From Candidatus Poribacteria bacterium (GTDB lineage: Bacteria; Poribacteria; WGA-4E; WGA-3G): DNA of 64,000 nt. The stretch spans positions 30,183 to 94,182 of the forward strand of contig JAPPII010000047.1 in the NCBI GenBank assembly GCA_028820845.1. Reading direction: 5' to 3'. Made by a program: the position numbers and the translations under genes. A model generated the notes under the pieces. The model ran no database searches. It saw nothing but the letters and a program-made list of their open reading frames with translations, and had not been told where the DNA came from. Position 1 is the stretch's first letter. Each line of letters begins with the position of its first letter. Positions 34,921-42,764 of this stretch are shown here, piece after piece.

Positions 34921-35568
34921 ATGGAACTTTTTGGCATGTGGATTGCTGCGCTTCTGACACTTTGCATCTATAGTTTTCTTTATCAGGACAATCCATTCTA
35001 CCGGTTTGCAGAACATCTCTTTGTAGGTATATCTGTCGGATATGGTATCGTCCTCTCTATCCATCAAGGCTTGATACCTTTCGCCCTGAAACCGCTTTGG
35101 GCAGCACTCACAGGAGAGTCGCTTAGCGGTTTAGTCAAATTAATTCCGATCGGTGTCGGTTTGCTATTTTTTGCTCGGTTGTCGCCTCAGCACACGTGGT
35201 TAATCCGTTATCCTATTGCGATTCTCATCGGGTTTGGTGCTGGTATTGCGATCCCGAATGTGCTACGTGCCAACATTTTTGAGCAGACTCGTGGAACGAT
35301 CGAACCCTTTGCTACTATGCATGCCGGGACCCTTTCGGGTTTGGGTATTTTCGAGGCGATTCTTATGGTTGCTGGGGTGGTTTGTACACTCACCTATTTC
35401 TTCTTTTCCGTAGAACACCGAGGGCCTGTTAAATGGCTTTCAAAGGTCGGTATCGCCTTTTTGATGATCGGGTTCGGTTCGGCATTCGGGAACACCGTAA
35501 TGGGACGTGTTGCGCTGCTCATCCAACGCGTGGATTTTCTGTTAGGCGACTGGCTCAACCTAATTTGA
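34921..35568 (+). CDS. polytopic membrane protein, cluster gene D
   Basis: This 215-residue protein has about six helices: LFGMWIAALLTLCIYSFLYQ, LFVGISVGYGIVLSIHQG, LVKLIPIGVGLLFFARLS, LIRYPIAILIGFGAGIAIP, IFEAILMVAGVVCTLTYFF and VGIAFLMIGFGSAFGNTVMG. Notable loops are DNPFYRFAEHLF and RANIFEQTRG. Start at 34921 because AGAGGAG lies upstream and the gene C stop ends at 34916. It is probably a membrane partner of genes A-C. Unknown family. Confidence 0.68.
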   Translation: MELFGMWIAALLTLCIYSFLYQDNPFYRFAEHLFVGISVGYGIVLSIHQGLIPFALKPLWAALTGESLSGLVKLIPIGVGLLFFARLSPQHTWLIRYPIAILIGFGAGIAIPNVLRANIFEQTRGTIEPFATMHAGTLSGLGIFEAILMVAGVVCTLTYFFFSVEHRGPVKWLSKVGIAFLMIGFGSAFGNTVMGRVALLIQRVDFLLGDWLNLI

Positions 35569-35636
35569 CGATCTTGTAGGGTTAGCACCGCTCCGTCTAC
35601 CCTTCTTTTTCCTAAAATTTCAGGAGAGAAATCACA

Positions 35637-36479
35637 ATGAAAATTGGATATAGCACATGGGGGATGCCCACGGTCCCCATAGACACCGCTGTCTCCCACA
35701 TCGCGGAACTCGGATACGATGGACTTGAACTCACCATCATCCCACGCTTTACCACTGAACTCAGCACGCTTGATGCTGCGGAACAGAAACGGATTGCGTC
35801 TCTGCTACAAGAACACAATTTGGCACTCCCTGCAATCGCAGCCCATTCGAGTTTGCTGGAGACAGATCCAGACAGACATGCGCAAAATATGTGGCGACTC
35901 AAAGGTGGGGTTGATTTGGCAGTTGAGCTCGCACAAGGCGACGAATTGCCTGCAGTGAATACAACACCCGGCGGAAAGCCTGAAGAATGGGACACGCAAA
36001 AAGATTTTCTCGCGGAACGCGTGGGAGCACTCGTCGATTACGGTGCCTCGCGCGGTGTCACCATCGCTATGGAACCACACGTCGGTGCAATCATCGACAC
36101 GCCTGCGAAGGTGCTTGAACTGCTAAAAATAGTCAACTCACCCTATCTGAAAGTTAACTTTGACATCAGCCATTTTGATATTATCGGTATGCCGACAGAA
36201 GAGACGGTAGCGGCATTAGCCCCAGTATCCATACATACGCACGTCAAGGACCAACGAGGGACCGCCCCGGATCATGAGTTCCTGATTCCCGGTGAAGGTC
36301 CATTCGACTACGTTCACTATCTCAAAGAGATGCAGGCACACGGTTATGATGGGTTTATTACGGCTGAAGTGAGTTTTATGGTGCAAGGGCGCGAAAATTA
36401 CGATCCACTCGCCGCTGCGACACTCTCTTATGAGACACTCTCGCGTGCCTTTACGGAAGCAGGGATTGAAAGAGGTTAG
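35637..36479 (+). CDS. sugar phosphate isomerase/epimerase (TIM barrel)
   Basis: This 280-residue xylose isomerase-like TIM barrel begins MKIGYSTWGMPTVPIDTAVSHIAELGYDGLEL. The metal site residues are visible: Glu in VTIAMEPHVGAIIDT, Asp/His in KVNFDISHFDIIG, His in SIHTHVKDQRGT and Glu in GFITAEVSFMV. Family members epimerise or isomerise sugars and inositols. Only two bases separate it from the sulfatase, so they form an operon; desulfation followed by sugar isomerisation is a reasonable inference. Confidence 0.88.
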   Translation: MKIGYSTWGMPTVPIDTAVSHIAELGYDGLELTIIPRFTTELSTLDAAEQKRIASLLQEHNLALPAIAAHSSLLETDPDRHAQNMWRLKGGVDLAVELAQGDELPAVNTTPGGKPEEWDTQKDFLAERVGALVDYGASRGVTIAMEPHVGAIIDTPAKVLELLKIVNSPYLKVNFDISHFDIIGMPTEETVAALAPVSIHTHVKDQRGTAPDHEFLIPGEGPFDYVHYLKEMQAHGYDGFITAEVSFMVQGRENYDPLAAATLSYETLSRAFTEAGIERG

Positions 36480-36481
36480 CT

Positions 36482-37870
36482 ATGAAAAGTCCGAATATTC
36501 TTCTGCTTATGACCGATCAGCAGCGATGGGATGCGATGGGGTGTAGTGGCGATTGGCTGGAAACTCCGAACTTAGATCGCATCGCAAGTGAAGGGGTACG
36601 GTTCACGAACTGTGTCACAACATCGCCGGTCTGTATTCCGACGCGGCTCAGTCTGGCGACAGGTTTGTATCCACACAATACGGGTGTCTGGAATAATATG
36701 AACCATCAGATGCCTGCTGAAACGCCGACCTGGATGCAAGCCGTGCGGGATGCGGGGTATCGGACGAGTCTGTTCGGGAAAACGCATCTCCATCCACACA
36801 ATGGCGACCTGCGAGAGCGTGAAGGGTTAATGAACGCTTACGGGTTGGACGATGTGAACGAGATCGGCGGACCGCGAGCGAGTGCGAATGTCCTGTCCCA
36901 CATGACAGTGGAATGGGAAACGAAAGGGTTATGGGATGCCTACCGCGCCGATTACCGAGAACGGTTCAGTACGAAGCCATACCTTGTCCGTCCATCTACT
37001 TTGGGACTCGAAAATTACGCAGATGTCTATGTCGGACAGCAGGCGAAGCGGTATTTGCAAAACTATAAGCGTGAAGAGCCTTGGTGCTGCTGGGTGAGTT
37101 TTGGTGGGCCGCATGAACCGTGGGATACACCCGAACCATACGCCAATATGTATGCCCCAGAAGAAATGCCGCCAGCAATACCACGCCAACCTGCTGGAGA
37201 CCGTCCGAAGGGCGACTTGGATCGACTCATGGGGCGGGTGAACCCGACGTTTGAACCCGGGGAAATTGGGCGGCTGCGGGCGAATTATGCAGGCAATGTG
37301 GCACTCATAGATGCGCAGATTGGTGAGATCCTTGATGCAATTGCGGCGCGCGGTGAACTTGAAAACACAGTTATCGTCCACACCTCCGACCACGGTGAAA
37401 TGAACGGCGATCATGGACTCATCTATAAAAGCAACTTCCTCAACGGCGCCGTCAGGATACCGTTACTCGTGCGAACGCCGAAGGCATCGGGGTTACAAAC
37501 CCCTCCTACAAGAGCCATTTCTGAGAGTCCAGTGGAATGGATTGATATAGGTCCGACACTCGTCGAACTGGCAGGCGGCGAACTGGAACACCGTCAATTC
37601 GGGAAGTCTTTGTGTCCGGTATTAGCAGACACCGAAGCAACACACCGAGACTTCGCAATCTCTGAGATCCAAGGCGAGATTATGTTGTTGAATCGGGAGT
37701 GGAAGGCTGCTCTCAATGCGGATGGCGAAGTCTATCTTCTGTTCAATGTGCAAAACGATCCGGACGAAACAGATAACCTCGCTGGTAAACCTGAAGTAGC
37801 GGATATTGAAACGGCATTGCGCCTGCAAATTTTAGAAAGGCTTGTACAGACGCAGCAGGGTGCGATTTGA
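36482..37870 (+). CDS. formylglycine-dependent sulfatase
   Basis: This 462-residue sulfatase has the N-terminal metal site LLLMTDQQRWDAMGC and the FGly motif C-I-P-T-R in SPVCIPTRLSLATG (Cys converted to formylglycine by an anaerobic or aerobic maturase not in this window). Further landmarks are HNTGVWNN, FGKTHLH, and the C-terminal metal site TSDHGEMNGDHGL with its catalytic Asp-His pair. There is no signal peptide, so it is predicted cytoplasmic, acting on small imported sulfate esters. The terminator at 37858 overlaps its stop codon. Confidence 0.9.
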   Translation: MKSPNILLLMTDQQRWDAMGCSGDWLETPNLDRIASEGVRFTNCVTTSPVCIPTRLSLATGLYPHNTGVWNNMNHQMPAETPTWMQAVRDAGYRTSLFGKTHLHPHNGDLREREGLMNAYGLDDVNEIGGPRASANVLSHMTVEWETKGLWDAYRADYRERFSTKPYLVRPSTLGLENYADVYVGQQAKRYLQNYKREEPWCCWVSFGGPHEPWDTPEPYANMYAPEEMPPAIPRQPAGDRPKGDLDRLMGRVNPTFEPGEIGRLRANYAGNVALIDAQIGEILDAIAARGELENTVIVHTSDHGEMNGDHGLIYKSNFLNGAVRIPLLVRTPKASGLQTPPTRAISESPVEWIDIGPTLVELAGGELEHRQFGKSLCPVLADTEATHRDFAISEIQGEIMLLNREWKAALNADGEVYLLFNVQNDPDETDNLAGKPEVADIETALRLQILERLVQTQQGAI

Positions 37871-37884
37871 CTTCGCACCCTTTT
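37858..37884 (+). terminator. rho-independent terminator overlapping the sulfatase stop
   Basis: GGGTGCGA (37858-37865), loop TTTGACT, TCGCACCC (37873-37880) and TTTT. The sulfatase TGA (37868-37870) is in the loop. The T-run is on the plus-strand side only, so it ends the plus operon but not the minus-strand Cys-rich operon that converges on it. Confidence 0.85.
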
Positions 37885-37903
37885 GCCATTTTCTTGGATG
37901 TTG

Positions 37904-39292
37904 CTAATGTTTGGCATGATATGCACTCGCTGAGGCGTTACAGGTATAATACGAATGCCCCTTGCCACAGACGGCATCATGGTCACCGGCTTTACCCCCG
38001 CAACCCGTCCACCCGTGTGCACCACACATCGCTGCATCGTCATCAGCTTCTTCATCAGAGTCATCGTCATCCGAGTCGTCGTCCGCATCGGAGGCATCAT
38101 CGTCGTCATCCGAGTCTGGATCTGAATCCGCTTGTGGGGGTGGTGGTGGCGGCGGTGGCGGCGATGGCGGAGCAGCTTTATGCTTTGAATGTCTCTCCGC
38201 TGCATCCGTATTGCACGTATAATATGCATGCCCCGCAGCGCACGTCGCATCATGATCCCCCGCATCCCCACCGCAATCCGTCCACCCATGCGCCGGACAC
38301 GTCGGCTGCTTCTCAGGGAACTTGTGCGTATGTCCCTTACACGTCCAATATCCCGAGGTCCGCTCACACGCATCGCCATTCGCATTCGTCGCCGAACACG
38401 ACGAGACAAACGAATGATCCCCACTCGCAGACTTCGTATGTCCACACTTGCGAACGCCTTCCGAGGAATCGCCACCCTTGTTGTTGGAATCCGAATCGGA
38501 GTCCCCATCCTTGTTGGAATTGGTGTTCCCATCCTTGTTCTGATTAGCACCCGATTGGTCCTTGTTGTTATTAGTCTGCTTTGGCGGTGCCTGCGGCGGG
38601 GCATCCGAGGCGGTATGTGCTTCATGCGCGGCTTTTGCCGTCAAATTACACGTGTAATACGTGTGACCCGCAGGACACGTCGCCGCATGTGAGACCGTCC
38701 CACCGCAACTCGTCCACGCATCCGCACGACAGGCAACCTGCTGGCGGGTAGACCCCTCCGAATCGTCATCTTTGTGCTTCTGCTCCTGAGAACTTGAATC
38801 TCCCGGATTCTGCCCCGGCTCCAGCGGGTCTGGGTTCGGAGCAGCATCCGAGGCGGTATGTGCTTCATGTGCGGCTTTCGCCGTCAGATTACACGTATAA
38901 TACGTGTGACCCGCAAGACACGTCCGTTTATGAGCAGTGCCGGTGCCATCGCAGCCCGTCCACCTCGCAGCAGGACACGGACGCGGCTCCGAAGGATACT
39001 TATGCAGATGCGGGGGATCGGCACACAGGATCATCCGCCCCCCACTGACCGTGCACGTCTCCCCCTTGTCATTGCGAGGACACCGCGCCAGACCATGCCC
39101 TAAACCCTCATCGCAGAAATAAAACTGTTCGCTACAAAACTCACAAGACACCCGCAGATGAATCCCCTTTGAACCCACAGCATGACCACAGGGCAACGTC
39201 TCTGTGGCGGGTGTCTTATCGCAGATACTGACCCCGTGTTTATCCGACTCTGTGCACGACCAGAAGTGCGTTTTACACACACCACACTTCAC
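37904..39292 (-). CDS. Cys/His-repeat protein with poly-Asp and poly-Pro linkers
   Basis: I do not recognise this 462-residue protein. Four copies of a roughly 40-residue module occur (about 104-145, 187-226, 329-370, 422-462). Each reads Cys, then WTxCGG, then H-x-x-x-C, GHxYYTCN and H-x2-H. Between them lie Asn/Asp-rich linkers, a poly-Pro run and a very acidic Asp/Glu run (about 385-418). The N-terminal third has further CxxC pairs (MKCGVC, CEFCSEQFYFC). Spacing suggests metal (Zn) binding or disulfides. It starts with GTG, but the frame reads sensibly for about 20 codons upstream (SDPNIGQPHYVKC), hinting at a frame break from the preceding ORF. Last gene of the operon. Confidence 0.7.
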   Translation of the reverse strand: MKCGVCKTHFWSCTESDKHGVSICDKTPATETLPCGHAVGSKGIHLRVSCEFCSEQFYFCDEGLGHGLARCPRNDKGETCTVSGGRMILCADPPHLHKYPSEPRPCPAARWTGCDGTGTAHKRTCLAGHTYYTCNLTAKAAHEAHTASDAAPNPDPLEPGQNPGDSSSQEQKHKDDDSEGSTRQQVACRADAWTSCGGTVSHAATCPAGHTYYTCNLTAKAAHEAHTASDAPPQAPPKQTNNNKDQSGANQNKDGNTNSNKDGDSDSDSNNKGGDSSEGVRKCGHTKSASGDHSFVSSCSATNANGDACERTSGYWTCKGHTHKFPEKQPTCPAHGWTDCGGDAGDHDATCAAGHAYYTCNTDAAERHSKHKAAPPSPPPPPPPPPQADSDPDSDDDDDASDADDDSDDDDSDEEADDDAAMCGAHGWTGCGGKAGDHDAVCGKGHSYYTCNASASAYHAKH

Positions 39293-39336
39293 ATAGTGCG
39301 GTTGACCGATGTTGGGATCCGAGGGCGTGGACTCCG

Positions 39337-39930
39337 CTATGTATGCTTCTCCTCACCCTCCGGACAGGGACCCACTATGCGATGATCCGCAGCATGCCGA
39401 CACGCCGTGACGGTGCCGGCATTCGGGTTTGGACACGTGAAATATAACCCACCTTCGCATGTCTTACCCGTCGAGTGCCGCGTTTCCGCACATACAACAC
39501 CGTGATCCCGATAGACCTTCTTGTTTATTTTCACAGCTTGTTGTGATATAGGATCGGGCGGTATTATCGTGGTATCATCATAAGGTGGTTGGAGCGATTC
39601 CATACACCCACGACACGCTTGCGTCTCTGTAGAGGCTTCCGACTGAGAGGGTGGGTCTATCTCGCGGGTATGATCGGGAAACTTCGAGGCAACATCTATC
39701 GGTTCGACTTCCTCGTCATCAAATATAGGTTTCTCACCCTCCGGCAACGCCTTTTCCCACGCCGCCAGTTTCTCGTTGACCCGTTCTGCCTGGGTTTGAA
39801 CGATCTCTGTCTGCTTGATCACCTCTGTTTCGAGATCGTAAGCCCCTTGCTGGAGCTCCTTCAACGTCGCCTGCAAGCCTTTTTCCTCAATCGCAGTATT
39901 AATGGATCTCTGCGACGTTCTTTCCAGCAA
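39337..39930 (-). CDS. coiled-coil/Cys-rich protein, possible middle part of a broken gene
   Basis: This 197-residue frame has a coiled coil (TAIEEKGLQATLKELQQGAYDLETEVIKQTEIVQTQAERVNEKL), an acidic linker and a Cys-rich end (ACRGCMES, VVCAETRHSTGKTCEGGLYFTC, TACRHAADHRIVGPC). The only start available is TTG at 39930, inside the previous gene. Near 39903 deleting one C would join the preceding 119-residue frame (KNVAEI) to INTAIEEKGLQ here. It may be the middle of one ~780-residue protein spanning 37904-40258. Confidence 0.55.
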   Translation of the reverse strand: MLERTSQRSINTAIEEKGLQATLKELQQGAYDLETEVIKQTEIVQTQAERVNEKLAAWEKALPEGEKPIFDDEEVEPIDVASKFPDHTREIDPPSQSEASTETQACRGCMESLQPPYDDTTIIPPDPISQQAVKINKKVYRDHGVVCAETRHSTGKTCEGGLYFTCPNPNAGTVTACRHAADHRIVGPCPEGEEKHT

Positions 39931-40258
39931 CGATACCCGCTGCTGTCTTTGCAGCGATCGCCGTCGCCGCAGTTCCAGATAAAATCGCAGCCGCTACGAG
40001 AGCGACATTTCCTAATCTCGCAACTTCCGCAGCCGAAAGTTTGCCATCTATCTTCTCAATACTCGATTTTGAAGCGGTTAAATCCGTTTTAATCTTCATC
40101 AACTTACGGTCTTTCGTGCCGAGATTCGTCACGGCATCTCGATAGGCTTGCTTTTCAGGGGTTTCTGTGCTCCCACCTTGAGCAAATCCAAGCCGTACAG
40201 TGTGCAAGCAAAAGACAAACAACACAAAAGTTGTTAGAAAAATTGGTCTGTTTTTCAT
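39899..40258 (-). CDS. secreted coiled-coil protein with hydrophobic C-terminus
   Basis: This 119-residue frame has a signal peptide (PIFLTTFVLFVFCLHTVRLGFA), a charged helix (KKDRKLMKIKTDLTASKSSIEKI-like) and an Ala/Gly-rich hydrophobic end (VARLGNVALVAAAILSGTAATAIAAKTAAGIVAG). That order matches the 184-residue protein two genes upstream (40975), which continues into another helix; here the frame stops shortly after the hydrophobic part, supporting the frame-break idea. It overlaps the preceding gene by ATGA. Confidence 0.6.
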   Translation of the reverse strand: MKNRPIFLTTFVLFVFCLHTVRLGFAQGGSTETPEKQAYRDAVTNLGTKDRKLMKIKTDLTASKSSIEKIDGKLSAAEVARLGNVALVAAAILSGTAATAIAAKTAAGIVAGKNVAEIH

Positions 40259-40971
40259 CGTTGTCCCTCCTGCAATCGATCCCGCAGTGCCGCAATTTCT
40301 TTTGAGATCACCTCCTGCTGTTCAAGAAGTTTAATGGCTTCTGTGTTCAGGGCCCGAGACTGTTTACCTTTTGATCTACTCAACTCCCCGAGTCGCTTAT
40401 ATTCTTCAAAAAGGGGGGCCGCGCGACGTTCCTTTTCTTTTTTAGAGATCCACTTATCCGCACGGATCGCAGACATTTCTGCCAAGATTGCGTCCTGTTT
40501 GCGCCCGATTTCATCATTTTCATCTAAGAGTTTGTGTGCCTGAGTAATCTTTGGGTCGCTAACGCGCGTGAGTGCGTTATATTCAACCCTAAGTTGCTGG
40601 ATTTTCGCCTCAAGTGCTTTGCGTTCTTCAGACGTAAGAGGATCCAGAGCAACACCTTCACGCTGTGAACCCGTTCCCGAGGCACTGGGCGCATCAAGGG
40701 GGTCGTTCCGTTCGGATGCTGCTTCCCCGGGCGTAGGGGTTTCCATCCCATTTGCTTCATGTGGTTCTGCATGGAAAGTGCCATCTTCGTGAAAATGCCC
40801 ATTTTGTGCGATCTCATCAACTTTCGGTGGAACCTCGGTCTTTTCAACTTCTATGGGTTTGTAGACCTTGATAGGGGCTTGATTGGCAACTCGCTGACCA
40901 TGCCACACACCAATGCCTATTGCAATCAATAACACAATCAAAATCGGTAGCCAAAGCTTCTTGTTCAACAT
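40255..40971 (-). CDS. membrane-anchored His-motif/coiled-coil protein 2
   Basis: This 238-residue protein has an N-terminal anchor helix (LWLPILIVLLIAIGIGVW), then a His-rich motif GHFHEDGTFHAEPHE (about 59-73), a low-complexity Pro/Ser/Ala linker, and a long coiled coil (about 110-238: EERKALEAKIQQLRVEYNAL, EVISKEIAALRDRLQE). It is a paralogue in layout of the 41526-42236 protein, which has GHWHGDEWHTGSHE at the same position. The His/Glu/Asp spacing could bind a metal ion; that is inference. The family is unknown to me. Confidence 0.68.
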   Translation of the reverse strand: MLNKKLWLPILIVLLIAIGIGVWHGQRVANQAPIKVYKPIEVEKTEVPPKVDEIAQNGHFHEDGTFHAEPHEANGMETPTPGEAASERNDPLDAPSASGTGSQREGVALDPLTSEERKALEAKIQQLRVEYNALTRVSDPKITQAHKLLDENDEIGRKQDAILAEMSAIRADKWISKKEKERRAAPLFEEYKRLGELSRSKGKQSRALNTEAIKLLEQQEVISKEIAALRDRLQEGQR

Positions 40972-40974
40972 AAC

Positions 40975-41069
40975 TTATCTCCTTTTTGCGTTGAGAAAAA
41001 TATCCGTTTTGAGTGCTAAGACGACCCGCTCACCTGCTCCTTCAAGTGTTGCCTGTTTTGACTTGACCT
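40975..41069 (-). repeat. 95-bp gene-end repeat, copy 1
   Basis: This block covers the last ~30 codons of the 40975 gene plus the overlapping Shine-Dalgarno of the next gene. It is nearly identical to 42241-42335. See copy 2. Confidence 0.75.
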
Positions 41070-41529
41070 CATCAAGGAGGTTCTCAAGGTCCTCTCCCTT
41101 TTCCCAAAGTTCTACTTTCTCTGCCGAGATAATCACCTGACTCCCAACAGTAACGGACCCGGCCGAAATTATCACCGCTGTTGCGGTGCCGCCGCTGATA
41201 TACGTTGCAAACGAAGCACCCGCAATACGAATCAAGTTAATCAACGAGTTTACCGTGGTCTGATCTATACTCGCTTTATTCTCATCAATATCTTCGCGAA
41301 CTTTTTCGACCTTCCTAACAGCCTCGTTGTGGTTTCCAACAGCGTTTCCCAGACTCTCTTCTGATGTCATATACGTCTGATGCAGTTTGTTTGTGGAGAG
41401 TTCCTTGTACTTCTCTATCGGGTCATCGTCTTCGCCTGCTGCTGCCGCAGCGAACAGAAAGGGGCCTGTGAGAAGCAGACACAGCACATAGAACAGACGA
41501 ACAACGCTCAAATCGTTTCTTTTCATCAT
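40975..41529 (-). CDS. secreted helical protein with glycine/alanine hydrophobic segment
   Basis: This 184-residue protein has a signal peptide (LFYVLCLLLTGPFLFAAAAAG). A helical charged region follows (KLHQTYMTSEESLGNAVGNHNEAVRKVEKVRE), then a hydrophobic Gly/Ala/Ile stretch (ASFATYISGGTATAVIISAGSVTVGSQVIIS), another helix and a tail KSKQATLEGAGERVVLALKT. The last 30 or so residues, and the flanking Shine-Dalgarno region, duplicate the end of the GspC-like gene (42241). It overlaps its upstream neighbour by ATGA. Function unknown. Confidence 0.66.
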   Translation of the reverse strand: MMKRNDLSVVRLFYVLCLLLTGPFLFAAAAAGEDDDPIEKYKELSTNKLHQTYMTSEESLGNAVGNHNEAVRKVEKVREDIDENKASIDQTTVNSLINLIRIAGASFATYISGGTATAVIISAGSVTVGSQVIISAEKVELWEKGEDLENLLDEVKSKQATLEGAGERVVLALKTDIFLNAKRR

Positions 41530-42236
41530 CTGCCTCCTTGCGTTTCGACTTCCGCGGCACCCGGCTGTTGCTGTTGGGCGCGGTGAAGCTGACGAATTCG
41601 ATGACGCTCATCGAAAATAGCACGACGATCCTCGTGTTGTCTACTTAGCTCGTCCACGTGGGTTCTGAAAGCACGAGAATTCTCCAAGTATGCCTTACGT
41701 GCGGCTAGGTATGCCTCTCGTTCGGCTTTCGTCTGTCTTGGCATAGCACTAAGTTTAGCCATTTCTGCTTTAAGCGCGTCATGCCATGCGTTCCGCGCAA
41801 GGAGCTCTTCGGGAGATTCAGGATCCGGAGGAAGAGGAGGCAGGCGCGGTAGGTCACTAGGGGTGCCCTGCTCCGATGCGGCTTCGGACAGTGCCACCCC
41901 AGAGGGATGCGTCTGTTTTTCGGAGAGACCTAAAGGTGTCGGGGCCGCGGTTTCTACATCCGCCGGCAACTCAACGCCACCAGAAACAGCCGCCCCGGCG
42001 GGAGCAGGGGTCTCATGGGAGCCGGTGTGCCACTCGTCGCCGTGCCAGTGTCCGCTCTCAGCGGTCTCGCCCGGGGGGGGCGGTTTTGAGGCGTTCAGCC
42101 TCTCTTGGGTGCGTTGGAGGTCCCGGTCAGCTTGGCGTTTGACGGTGTTGAGATACAACAGACCACTGGCAACAAAGACCAATACCAACACGAGTGCTGT
42201 GAAAATACGATTCTGGGATAACAGTCGATTGAACAT
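41526..42236 (-). CDS. membrane-anchored His-motif/coiled-coil protein 1
   Basis: This 236-residue protein has an anchor helix (IFTALVLVLVFVASGLLYL), a short coiled coil (KRQADRDLQRTQERLNAS), GHWHGDEWHTGSHE (about 62-75), a Pro/Ala-rich region to about 145, then a helical, Arg/Glu-rich C-terminus (KAEREAYLAARKAYLENSRAFRTHVDELSRQHEDRR). Same layout as the 40255 protein. AAGGAG precedes the ATG at good distance. The HWHGDEWH core is striking; I know no characterised protein with it. Confidence 0.68.
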   Translation of the reverse strand: MFNRLLSQNRIFTALVLVLVFVASGLLYLNTVKRQADRDLQRTQERLNASKPPPPGETAESGHWHGDEWHTGSHETPAPAGAAVSGGVELPADVETAAPTPLGLSEKQTHPSGVALSEAASEQGTPSDLPRLPPLPPDPESPEELLARNAWHDALKAEMAKLSAMPRQTKAEREAYLAARKAYLENSRAFRTHVDELSRQHEDRRAIFDERHRIRQLHRAQQQQPGAAEVETQGGR

Positions 42237-42240
42237 GCGT

Positions 42241-42335
42241 TTATCTCCTTTTTGCGTTGAGAAAAATATCGGTTTTGAGTTTCAAGACGACCTGCTCATC
42301 GTCTCTTTCAAGTGTGACCTGTTTTGACTTAACCT
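42241..42335 (-). repeat. 95-bp gene-end repeat, copy 2
   Basis: It encodes the end of the GspC-like gene (tail LKLKTDIFLNAKRR) and the downstream AAGGAGATAA signal. Both copies share the tail TDIFLNAKRR, so two unrelated proteins end with the same sequence. Gene conversion or recombination-mediated domain swapping is likely. Confidence 0.75.
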
Positions 42336-42753
42336 CTGTGAGCATCAAACCCGCCATCGAATCCCCGAGAAACATCTCGCGATATTCGCCCGTCACGGTG
42401 TTTTTCAACCACGCCGACCCAGCGACAGGATCCGATGGGTAGACACGCGTCCCAAGCAATACAAGGGTAGCCCCTGGCACAGCGTTCGGGTTCAGGACTG
42501 TCCCAAGCGGTGCAAACAGGTTATTCTGGATAATCGTTTGGTAGAACTCCGAGTCGATGGACTCCGAGAACGCATCACGCTCAACAAAGACACGGGTTTC
42601 GAGAGGTCCAGGGGCTGCCGTGCTGGGCAGCGCGGCAAAACGCTTTGGAGCCTGTGTCGCCTTTTGGGTCTCTGCCTGTAAACAATAAAGCCCGAAAAGA
42701 CAACAGAGGATGTAGATCAGACACACAAGAAACGTCGCATTCTTGAAAAACAT
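42241..42753 (-). CDS. GspC/PilP-like periplasmic protein
   Basis: This 170-residue protein has an N-terminal anchor helix (ATFLVCLIYILCCLFGLYCL). The soluble part matches the HR-type beta domain of type II secretion GspC or type IV pilus PilP: YQTIIQNNLFAPLG, ATLVLLGTRVY, SAWLKNTVTGEYREMFLGDSMAGLMLTEVKSKQVTL, EQVVLKL. Such domains link an inner-membrane platform to the outer-membrane secretin. No other T2SS or pilus gene is in this window. I start at 42753 (AGGAG 8 bases upstream). Its C-terminal end is duplicated in the 40975 gene. Confidence 0.62.
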   Translation of the reverse strand: MFFKNATFLVCLIYILCCLFGLYCLQAETQKATQAPKRFAALPSTAAPGPLETRVFVERDAFSESIDSEFYQTIIQNNLFAPLGTVLNPNAVPGATLVLLGTRVYPSDPVAGSAWLKNTVTGEYREMFLGDSMAGLMLTEVKSKQVTLERDDEQVVLKLKTDIFLNAKRR

Positions 42754-42764
42754 CAGTAGTCTCC

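Noticed and set aside
37867..38547. 226-codon plus-strand His/Arg/Pro-rich frame
   Set aside because: Antisense shadow of the repeats in the 37904-39292 gene.
37732..38625. 297-codon minus-strand Arg/Met-rich frame
   Set aside because: Extreme composition (Arg/Met/Ile) is a frame shadow of the Cys-rich repeat gene.
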